Source: a bacterium
GTDB taxonomy: Bacteria > Patescibacteriota > Minisyncoccia > UBA6257 > JAUSGH01
Direction: 5' to 3'
Length of the DNA: 50,337 nucleotides
Assembly (NCBI GenBank): GCA_030649055.1
Contig: JAUSGH010000012.1
Coordinates: 1 to 50,337, forward strand
Part shown: positions 28,785-35,321 of the stretch, in pieces
Layout of the letters: each line of letters opens with the position of its first letter
How positions within the stretch are numbered: position 1 is the first letter of the stretch
Translations under genes and position numbers: made by a program
The notes under the pieces: model-generated
Databases searched by the model: none
What the model was told of the DNA's origin: nothing
What the model saw: only the letters and a program-made list of their open reading frames with translations

Positions 28785-30134
28785 TCACAAGCCACGCACG
28801 ATACGCTTGAATTGTTCGCCGCGGTCGGCGTAGTCCTTGAACATATCGAAACTTGCGGCGGCGGGGGAGAAGACAACAACAGAGCGTTCAGCGGTTAGCG
28901 TATAGCGTTTAGCAAGGCGATAGGCGGCGCGGACGGCGTCGGCAAGCGTTTTGCATTCCACGATTTCTGACCCTTGCTTCATGCTTCCACGCAGGGCATC
29001 GTTGATTTTTTTCTTATTTTCTCCGAATAGAATGACACTCTTCACGTTTTGAGATTTGCGGATTGCCTGCGCTAATGGCGCATAGTCAAGATTTTTGTCT
29101 TTACCTCCGGCGATTAATATGAGCGGCTCATGAAACGCGCGTACTGCCGCCGCCGCGGTTTGAGGATTGGTGCCGGCAGAATCATCATAGAACCGCACTG
29201 ACGCGGACTGATGCGGACTGGACGCTGACTTACGCGGAACAATGCTTATTTCGCGTACTAACTGAAGACGATGCGGAAGCCCACGAAAACGTTTTACGGT
29301 TGCGGTAATAACCTTTTCGCTCACGCCAAGCGCGCGGGCAACCGTTGCCGCCATTACGGCATTGTTGAAATTGTGGCTTCCCGGGATTTTTACGTCCGTT
29401 GGCGCAAACAGAGAAAAGCCATCCGCGGAAACGGCGACTTTTTTGCCCCGGCCTTCATTTGCCGCTTTTGCGCTGAAATCATTATTGCTCATGTAAAAAA
29501 CCCGGTCTTGCGATGTCTGATGTCGCGCGATATGCATTTTCGCGTCAAGGTATTCATCAAAGCTCCGGTGGCTGTCCATGTGGTCGGGAAAAATATCTAG
29601 GATAACGGCAATTTCCGGCGAGCACTCAAGGTCCTGCAGTTGAAAACTGGAAAGTTCAAATACAACAATAGATTTTTTCTTGAGCTTCGGAAGCGCTTCA
29701 AGCGCCGTGGTGCCGATGTTGCCCAAAAGATACGTGTCGCGGCCGGCGGCTTTCAAGATGTTGTAGATAAGCGTCGCGGTGGTGCCTTTGCCTTTGGTGC
29801 CGGTGACGCCGATGATGGGGCACGTGGCCAATTCAAAAAACAGTTTTGTGGCGCTGGAGCATTTCGCGCCTTCTTCTATAACGTGTTGGATTTCGGGTGT
29901 GAGGTAGGGAATGCCTGGGGAGCGGAGCATGAGCTTGAATCCATGCAGCCATTGCAGGGCATCTTTTCCTAAAATAGCGCGCGCGCCGCGGGGGACCTTA
30001 ACTTTCGGATTGTGGTCAAAAATAACAAGCTCCGCGCCGCGGTAGTCGGGCGAAGTTTGCAAAAATTTCAATATCGCTTTGCCTTCGCGGCCGAAGCCGA
30101 GAATGGCGATTTTTTTGTTGGTCGTTTTCGGCAT
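28785..30134 (-). CDS. murD: UDP-N-acetylmuramoylalanine-D-glutamate ligase
   Basis: A 449-residue cytoplasmic Mur ligase that adds D-Glu to UDP-MurNAc-L-Ala. The N-terminal Rossmann domain starts IAILGFGREGKA; the ATP P-loop TGTKGKGTT is at 111-119; the Mg site is FELSSFQL and the linker NFNNAVMAATVARALGV; the C-terminal domain has FYDDSAGTNP and the final FSPAAASFDMFKDYADRGEQF. About 13 residues including KSASSPHQSAS (about 299-313) are an insertion encoded by a dispersed repeat just before VRFYDDS. A TATAAT on this strand shortly before the ATG suggests a leaderless mRNA. Confidence 0.95.
   Translation of the reverse strand: MPKTTNKKIAILGFGREGKAILKFLQTSPDYRGAELVIFDHNPKVKVPRGARAILGKDALQWLHGFKLMLRSPGIPYLTPEIQHVIEEGAKCSSATKLFFELATCPIIGVTGTKGKGTTATLIYNILKAAGRDTYLLGNIGTTALEALPKLKKKSIVVFELSSFQLQDLECSPEIAVILDIFPDHMDSHRSFDEYLDAKMHIARHQTSQDRVFYMSNNDFSAKAANEGRGKKVAVSADGFSLFAPTDVKIPGSHNFNNAVMAATVARALGVSEKVITATVKRFRGLPHRLQLVREISIVPRKSASSPHQSASVRFYDDSAGTNPQTAAAAVRAFHEPLILIAGGKDKNLDYAPLAQAIRKSQNVKSVILFGENKKKINDALRGSMKQGSEIVECKTLADAVRAAYRLAKRYTLTAERSVVVFSPAAASFDMFKDYADRGEQFKRIVRGL
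29194..29241 (-). repeat. GTCAGCGTC-AGTCCGC repeat inside murD
   Basis: The - strand copy of the repeat also found in gatA, with an extra flanking unit (CAGTCCGCGTCAGTGCG). Read in frame as PRKSASSPHQSAS. Confidence 0.8.
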
Positions 30135-30146
30135 CGTTTGTATTAT
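30118..30146 (+). promoter_or_regulatory. Putative + strand promoter of the folded element
   Basis: TTGGTC (30118-30123), a 17-base spacer and TATTAT (30141-30146), reading away from murD towards the 30169-30363 element. It overlaps the - strand murD promoter (TATAAT in the complement of about 30143-30149). Confidence 0.4.
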
Positions 30147-30168
30147 AACCGTGACATCGCAAAATGCG

Positions 30169-30363
30169 TAGGGCTCGTGGAGTGCACGAGCCCTAGAGCT
30201 TCGAGTTACAAAACTCCTCGCAGACGATTTTGAGAAGAGTTTCGAGCGAGACGCCGCGAGAAAAAATGAGCGATATACACTTGTATCTCGCGAATTTTTT
30301 CTCGCGAGTCGCAGCCGAAAGTGTTCCAAAAGCGGCGCGACTGGAGTTTTGTAATTCGGAGCT
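30169..30363 (+). ncRNA. Candidate structured RNA with a four-way junction
   Basis: A perfect 11-bp hairpin (30169-30179 with 30185-30195) precedes a 21-bp closing stem (30197-30217 with 30343-30363) with two G-U wobbles valid only for + strand RNA. Inside, without gaps at most junctions, are arm A (30218-30249), arm B (13-bp perfect stem 30255-30267 with 30294-30306, with a further inner stem) and arm C (AGTCGC/GCGACT, 30307-30342). It lies in the space between murD and the NlpC/P60 gene and just touches the latter's stop codon. No protein is encoded. It could instead be a DNA-level mobile palindrome. Confidence 0.5.
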
Positions 30364-30778
30364 ACAAGATGCGTTTCATGAGAACGAGCTTTTTCCGTTT
30401 CGCGACGCTGAGTTTGGTGATGTGTACGCCACGCCGACGTGTGCATTGGACGATTTTTCCTTCTCCGGCATAAATCGCCACGTGCCCGATCCAGAACTCC
30501 ATACCTTCAAGGACTACGGGTTTCCGTCCCGCGATGTGTCCCTCGAAGAACAGGAGGTCGCCGCGTTGCAGCCCTGCTTCATCGCGGACGATTATTCCGC
30601 ACTGCGCCTGCTGATATGCCCGTCGCGGCAATGCAATCCCGACGAGTCCGAAGACGAGCTGTGCGAACGACGAGCAGTCCAGAAACGCGGGCATTTCTTC
30701 GGGTCTAACGCCGCGCTTGAACGGAGTCCCCCTGAACTGTCTCGCGGTCGCGATGATGGCGCTTGCGCGTTGTTCCAT
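30362..30778 (-). CDS. NlpC/P60-type cysteine peptidase
   Basis: A 138-residue single-domain peptidase of the NlpC/P60 family, which usually cuts peptidoglycan stem peptides. The catalytic Cys lies in FLDCSSFAQLVF (about residue 35), the His in IGHVAIYAGEGKIVQC (about 98), with RGDLLFF between. No signal peptide is seen, so it may act inside the cell or leave by another route, or hydrolyse another substrate. AAGGAGGTAG before the ATG and a clear promoter upstream. It stands alone, with a terminal structure (30169-30363) beyond its stop. Confidence 0.85.
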   Translation of the reverse strand: MEQRASAIIATARQFRGTPFKRGVRPEEMPAFLDCSSFAQLVFGLVGIALPRRAYQQAQCGIIVRDEAGLQRGDLLFFEGHIAGRKPVVLEGMEFWIGHVAIYAGEGKIVQCTRRRGVHITKLSVAKRKKLVLMKRIL

Positions 30779-30808
30779 AAACTACCTCCTTCAATGAGTT
30801 CTGGCAAA

Positions 30809-30837
30809 AGTATAGCAGAGATTTTCTGAGGAGGCAA
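30809..30837 (-). promoter_or_regulatory. Promoter of the NlpC/P60 gene
   Basis: On the - strand TTGCCT (complement of 30832-30837), 17 bases, TATACT (complement of 30809-30814). Confidence 0.65.
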
Positions 30838-30859
30838 ATGTTTATGGAAAACATAAAGA

Positions 30860-30880
30860 ACGCCCTGATGAGGCGTCCTT
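30860..30880 (-). terminator. Terminator behind tRNA-Met
   Basis: ACGCC-TCATCA-GGGCGT stem on the - strand (complement of 30860-30876), followed by TCTTTATGTTTT. Confidence 0.7.
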
Positions 30881-30887
30881 TATTTTG

Positions 30888-30959
30888 TGCCGACGGGAGG
30901 GATCGGACCTCCGACCTTGGCCTTATGAAAGCCCTGCTCTACCACTGAGCTACGTCGGC
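30888..30959 (-). tRNA. tRNA-Met (anticodon CAU), elongator type
   Basis: Acceptor GCCGACG pairs with CGTCGGC, discriminator A. Anticodon loop TTCATAA gives CAU. The T-loop reads TCCGATC with C at position 55. It could be an Ile-CAU tRNA modified to lysidine; the sequence alone cannot decide. CCA is not encoded. Confidence 0.88.
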
Positions 30960-30999
30960 GACATTCGCAATATAACCCAAAAACTTTATGAATGCAACT

Positions 31000-32574
31000 C
31001 TATCGTTTAATGAGAAAAACTTGCTCCGTCTTCGCTTCAAACGCTTTTTCGTATCGCGAATCGCCGGAAAGATACGCGGAAAGTTTCGGGTTGCGCCACG
31101 GCTCAACAAGAATGTATTTTGCGTTGAAGTCACGGGTCAAAACGGTGTAAGTATCTTCTGCGGTTCCCTCAACACAAGGATAGGTGCCGCAAGTGTTGTT
31201 GGTCATCAGGTCTTTTGAAAGGTAATAAAATTTCCAATACATCGCGGGCGAGTAGTCGTATTGGAAAATCGGGTCCATGCCGCCGAGGTAATAATTTTTC
31301 TGGTCGTGGAAGAATAGCGGGGCAAAGTTGTCCCAGTGTGTGTTAAACACGATGTCGCCGGGCGCGCTATTCGTGTTGAGCCACTCGCTTGAGCCTTTAA
31401 GCCACTCATAGGGGAACGTGGTATAACGGACGTTCAAGTCATGCCGATAGATGGCGTAAGGGAACATAACGACGATCGAAATCATGAGCAGCCCCAGCGC
31501 GTACTCTTTAATTTTTTTCGGCAAAAGATACGTGTAGGTTGCCGCGATTCCCAAGGTACCAAACGCTTCCCATTGTACGAGCGATCGGCGCGCGATAAAC
31601 GCCGTCAAGACAAAAAACGCGCCGGCGATTCCCGTGGCGCTGACCAAAAACAAGCGTTCGTTCGCGGGAACATTATTCCATCGTTCACGGAAATTGAAGT
31701 ACGCGACGGCAATCGTAAGAAGCGACGCGACCCAAAGGATAAAAAAAAGAGTGGAGGTTGTGGCGAGTTCGCCAAGCGGGAGCGGCGCAAGTTCGCGGCC
31801 AAAAGTGAGCGGCGCGCCGCCGGTTTTTTCGAACAGCAGTTTAAAAATTTGGATGTAGGCAAGTTTGGCGGCGGCAATGGGGTGCGGTCGGAGCACTGCG
31901 CCAAGTGCGGTGCCAAGAAATACGAGCAGTGTATTGAGCCAACCGATGGGGGCGACTTGCGCCGCGGTCTTTTGAATTTTTTTGACGATAGCGCCCGCCA
32001 CTTGGATGCCGAGCACCGCAAGCGCGATGAACGGCCCGATCCAGAAAAATCCCAGATGGAAAAAGGTGATCGCCGTGCTGATGAGCAGCACCTGCCACCA
32101 TGTTCCGCGTGCGAGGAATGAAAGCAAACCAATGGCAAATGCGAGAGAGAATACATGCGGCCGCACCATCAAGTATTGAAACAGGACATTCGGAATCGCG
32201 AGAAAGAAAAATAGCGGCCAAAAATACATCATGGAAAACTTGTGGCGTTTCGCAATCCATAAGACCGCAGAGAGCAATGCAAGCGTAAAAAGCACGCCGC
32301 CGATCTTGATACCGGTTACGAGGTTGGGGAAGTAGGTGAGGGGAATAAGAGTCAGGTGGAGGCCGTACCAGATGTCGGCTCCAAGTGTGCGGATGGAAGA
32401 GAACTGCGTCCACGGGAATGTAGTGTCAAAAAGTGATTGCGTGCGATAGAGCCACGAATGGCGCAGATGATAAAAACTATCCGGATCTGGTATGCCGCTT
32501 GTGAGGCCATGGAAAAGAAGCGTGACAGCAAGGATGGCGAGGAGAGGAAAGACGAGAGGTCGGAGTCGTTGCAT
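31000..32574 (-). CDS. Multi-pass membrane protein, GT-C glycosyltransferase-like
   Basis: A 524-residue protein with about ten membrane segments and a soluble C-terminal part (about 390-524). The first loop contains GIPDPDSFYHLRHSWLY (about 27-43): acidic residues just outside the first helix, as in GT-C enzymes of the STT3/PMT type. The C-terminal domain has YEWLKGSSEWLNTN and HWDNFAPLFF, like the substrate-binding ends of such proteins. Transfer of a sugar from a lipid carrier is plausible for pilin or surface glycosylation; the donor is unknown. No SD. Confidence 0.68.
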   Translation of the reverse strand: MQRLRPLVFPLLAILAVTLLFHGLTSGIPDPDSFYHLRHSWLYRTQSLFDTTFPWTQFSSIRTLGADIWYGLHLTLIPLTYFPNLVTGIKIGGVLFTLALLSAVLWIAKRHKFSMMYFWPLFFFLAIPNVLFQYLMVRPHVFSLAFAIGLLSFLARGTWWQVLLISTAITFFHLGFFWIGPFIALAVLGIQVAGAIVKKIQKTAAQVAPIGWLNTLLVFLGTALGAVLRPHPIAAAKLAYIQIFKLLFEKTGGAPLTFGRELAPLPLGELATTSTLFFILWVASLLTIAVAYFNFRERWNNVPANERLFLVSATGIAGAFFVLTAFIARRSLVQWEAFGTLGIAATYTYLLPKKIKEYALGLLMISIVVMFPYAIYRHDLNVRYTTFPYEWLKGSSEWLNTNSAPGDIVFNTHWDNFAPLFFHDQKNYYLGGMDPIFQYDYSPAMYWKFYYLSKDLMTNNTCGTYPCVEGTAEDTYTVLTRDFNAKYILVEPWRNPKLSAYLSGDSRYEKAFEAKTEQVFLIKR

Positions 32575-32610
32575 AACGTCAGTGTACGCAAATTAAGCAT
32601 GCCGCACAAT

Positions 32611-32645
32611 ACAAAAAACCGCCAGAAAATCCGGCGGTTTTTTGT
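32611..32645. terminator. Bidirectional terminator
   Basis: ACAAAAAACCGCC (32611-32623) pairs with GGCGGTTTTTTGT (32633-32645). It ends the initiator tRNA on the - strand. Confidence 0.85.
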
Positions 32646-32651
32646 ATTTTG

Positions 32652-32724
32652 TTGCGGGGGCGGGAATCGGACCCGCTACCTTCTGGTTATGAGCCAGACG
32701 AGCTACCAGTACTCCACACCCGCG
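32652..32724 (-). tRNA. Initiator tRNA-fMet (anticodon CAU)
   Basis: The CGCGGG 5' end against CCCGCA leaves the C1-A72 mismatch that marks bacterial initiators. Anticodon arm TCTGG-CTCATAA-CCAGA. D-arm GAGT/GCTC with CTGGTA. One extra base appears to lie between the acceptor and D-stem, and the usual three G-C pairs of the anticodon stem are reduced to two. T-loop TCCGATT has C55. CCA is not encoded. Confidence 0.85.
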
Positions 32725-32792
32725 TGTTAACCTGCACGCTTATATTATCTTTATCTGGCTTTTTAGTCAAACCGGAGTTATGCTGGGAATAT

Positions 32793-33440
32793 ATGGATGC
32801 GCTACGCCGGCTTGTTTTCTCGCTCGTCGCCTTCGTTGTCGTTGGCGCGGCGGGCTACTATATATTGAAGCAGGACCGTGTGTTTGAAGTGGTCATTCCT
32901 TCCGGTGTCTTTGGCGATAAGGCGCGCGCGGTGATTAATCCGACGCGGGAAAAAATTATCAACACCGTTGATAGTGTCGTGGGCGCTGTGAAGGAAAAGG
33001 CGCAGGGGGTTATTGACGGGGTGACCGGCGTCATAAAGCAAAAGGCATTTGAGTCGGTGAAAGACGCGGTGAACGATAAGTTAAATGAAGTAGGCAAGGA
33101 CCTTGGCGTGCCGAAAACCACAACTGCTCCTCTGGCGGGCGCCATTGTGCTGGGGGGCGCTCCGGCGATATCAAGCTCCAATAACGTTCCGTTGGGGTTC
33201 TCGGTAAAAAGGGGCCAGCTGGCGGTGTTTGTATTAAAAGACGTCGCCGAGGGGAGTGCCAAGGTTCCGTATGCCATTCAATGGGGCGATGGCTCGACCG
33301 AAAGCGGCACACTTGCCGATAAGGACGCGAAGACGATTTCGCACACATGGGGATCGGTAGGTGAGTATACGATTAAAATTACGATGACCGTCGGTGAAAC
33401 CATTATGGTGTACGAAGTGTATATTATGGTATATGCGTAA
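32793..33440 (+). CDS. Membrane-anchored PKD-domain protein
   Basis: A 215-residue protein. A membrane anchor (about 5-24, LVFSLVAFVVVGAAGYYIL) is followed by a helical region (about 45-105, repeated EKA/VKD heptad-like) and a C-terminal PKD-like beta-sandwich (about 130-215) with IQWGDGSTESG and ISHTWGSVGEYTIKITMT. Likely cell-surface exposed. Its last eight bases overlap the start of the next gene. No SD. Start at 32793 is chosen at the first Met before the anchor; the sequence upstream is the tRNA gene. Confidence 0.75.
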   Translation: MDALRRLVFSLVAFVVVGAAGYYILKQDRVFEVVIPSGVFGDKARAVINPTREKIINTVDSVVGAVKEKAQGVIDGVTGVIKQKAFESVKDAVNDKLNEVGKDLGVPKTTTAPLAGAIVLGGAPAISSSNNVPLGFSVKRGQLAVFVLKDVAEGSAKVPYAIQWGDGSTESGTLADKDAKTISHTWGSVGEYTIKITMTVGETIMVYEVYIMVYA

Positions 33441-34191
33441 CAAGAAACTCATCATTTTTGACCTGGACGGCACGTTGGCGCCGAGTAAATCGCCGATGGA
33501 TGCCGATATGTCCGGATTGCTCTCGGATCTTTTGCGCACTAGGATGGTGGCGGTCATTTCCGGCGGCTCGCTCGCGCAATTTCAGAAGCAGTTTTTGGGG
33601 AGCTTAAACGCGGCGCCGGAGCTGCTAAAAAACCTGTATCTTTTCCCGACCTGCGGCGCGGCATTTTATCGCTACAAGGAATCGAGCGGCGCGTGGCAGT
33701 GCGTATACACCGAGGCGCTGACCGCCGATGAAAAAGTCCGCGCCGGCAGCGCGTTCACCAAAGCATTCCGTGATCTGAACCACAAACATCCTGAAACGCT
33801 CTATGGCGACGTGCTGGAAGACCGCGGAACCCAGGTGACGTTTTCCGCGTTGGGACAGCGGGCGCCGTTGCCCTTGAAGGCCGCGTGGGATCCGGACTCA
33901 AAAAAACGGCTGCGGATTGCCGAGGCGGTGCAAAAATATATTCCCGACCTTGAAGTGCGCGTCGGCGGCACTACGTCTATTGACATCACGCGCCCGGGTG
34001 TTGATAAGGCATACGGCATCAAAAAAATGGAGGAGTATTTGGGCGTCACGAAAGCCGAGATGTTGTTTGTGGGCGATGCGATCTTTCCGGGTGGCAACGA
34101 CTATCCGCCGAAAGCGATGGGCGTGGACTGTGTTCCCGTAGAAAACCCGGACGATACGAAAGGGCTGATCCGCACACTACTGGTGGTGTAG
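33433..34191 (+). CDS. HAD-IIB phosphatase / phosphomannomutase-like
   Basis: A 252-residue cytoplasmic HAD protein. Motif I DLDGTLAPS (about 9-17) has both Asp, motif II is VISGGS, the Lys is near GVDKAYGIKKMEEYLG, and motif IV is FVGDAIFPGGNDYPPKAMG. The cap architecture and ending resemble eukaryote-type phosphomannomutase (PMM) and sugar-phosphate phosphatases. Substrate is probably a sugar phosphate. It overlaps the PKD gene by eight bases (ATGCGTAA), so the two are co-translated. Confidence 0.82.
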   Translation: MRNKKLIIFDLDGTLAPSKSPMDADMSGLLSDLLRTRMVAVISGGSLAQFQKQFLGSLNAAPELLKNLYLFPTCGAAFYRYKESSGAWQCVYTEALTADEKVRAGSAFTKAFRDLNHKHPETLYGDVLEDRGTQVTFSALGQRAPLPLKAAWDPDSKKRLRIAEAVQKYIPDLEVRVGGTTSIDITRPGVDKAYGIKKMEEYLGVTKAEMLFVGDAIFPGGNDYPPKAMGVDCVPVENPDDTKGLIRTLLVV

Positions 34192-34225
34192 CGTTTATGC
34201 GTTTTTTTTGTTACGATTTTTAGTA

Positions 34226-35254
34226 ATGGACGTCCTTGAACTGAAAAAGCACGCGCTTCACGAAATCGCCGAAGCGAAAGATGCGAAAGCTCTTGAAGCG
34301 GTGCGGGTGAAGTATTTGGGCCGCGAAAAAGGCGAGCTGACGAAAGTTTTGCGCGGTCTGAAGGATTTACCCGAAGCGGAAAAGCGCCGCGTCGGCCCCG
34401 CCGCAAATGCCTTGCGCAATGAACTTGACGCCGCCTTTGACGCAAGGTTGCGTGCTCTACAAGCTACAACCTACCAACTACAACCTGCCGTCGACGTCAC
34501 CATGCCCGGCAAAAAAGTGTCGCTGGGACATTTACACCCCCTGACGCTCACGGAAAACAGTATCCGAGAAATTTTTGCCGGCCTGAATTTTTCTGTTGTG
34601 GAAGGGCCGGAAGTTGAAAACGAACACTACAATTTTGACGCGTTGAACATTCCCGCGAATCATCCGGCAAGGGATATGTGGGATACGTTTTGGCTTCGCC
34701 AAAACGAAGGAAAAACGGAAAATGAAAAAGGAAAAACAAGGGAACGGTTATTGTTGAGGACGCACACGAGCCCGGTGCAAATCCGCTACATGGAAACGCA
34801 CGAGCCGCCGTTCCAAATCATCGTGCCCGGCAGAGTATTTCGGTTTGAGGCGATTGATGCATCGCATGAAATAAACTTTCACCAGGTGGAGGGGTTGATG
34901 GTGGGGGAGAATGTGTCACTTGCGAACTTTAAGTATCTCATTCTGCATTTTTGCAAAAAGTTTTTCGGTACGGATGTGAAACTGCGTTTCCGTCCGAGTT
35001 ATTTTCCGTTCGTTGAGCCGGGGCTCGAGGTGGATATTCAGTTGCAGAAAGGGCCGTGGAGCGGCAAGTGGCTGGAGGTGATGGGTGCCGGTATGGTGCA
35101 CCCGAAGGTCTTTGACGCCGTAAAATACAATCCGAAATTCGTAAAAGGGTTTGCGTTCGGCTTGGGGTTGGAGCGTTTCGCGATGATCAAATACAACATT
35201 CCCGACATCCGGATGTTTTACGAAAACGACATGAGATTTTTAAAGCAGTTTTAA
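34226..35254 (+). CDS. pheS: Phenylalanyl-tRNA synthetase alpha chain
   Basis: A 342-residue catalytic subunit of PheRS. An N-terminal coiled coil (about 1-80) contacts tRNA-Phe. The class II core shows motif 2 FRFEAIDASHEINFHQVEGL and motif 3 GFAFGLGLERFAMIKYNIPDIR. Two stretches look like translated low-complexity repeats: LQATTYQLQPA (34457-34489), replacing the usual linker, and NEGKTENEKGKTRER (about 34702-34746), in a loop before LLRTHTSPVQ. The start at 34226 fits the usual N-terminus. No SD. Confidence 0.96.
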   Translation: MDVLELKKHALHEIAEAKDAKALEAVRVKYLGREKGELTKVLRGLKDLPEAEKRRVGPAANALRNELDAAFDARLRALQATTYQLQPAVDVTMPGKKVSLGHLHPLTLTENSIREIFAGLNFSVVEGPEVENEHYNFDALNIPANHPARDMWDTFWLRQNEGKTENEKGKTRERLLLRTHTSPVQIRYMETHEPPFQIIVPGRVFRFEAIDASHEINFHQVEGLMVGENVSLANFKYLILHFCKKFFGTDVKLRFRPSYFPFVEPGLEVDIQLQKGPWSGKWLEVMGAGMVHPKVFDAVKYNPKFVKGFAFGLGLERFAMIKYNIPDIRMFYENDMRFLKQF

Positions 35255-35256
35255 TA

Positions 35257-35316
35257 TACTCCCTGAGTTTATCGAAGGGATACAATAATGTAAGCCTTCG
35301 ACAAGCTCAGGCAATA
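35257..35316. repeat. CTTCGACAAGCTCAGG repeat pair between pheS and pheT
   Basis: CCCTGAGTTTATCGAAGGG and the inverted CCTTCGACAAGCTCAGGC lie back to back and fill the whole gap. Confidence 0.8.
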
Positions 35317-35321
35317 AGGTT

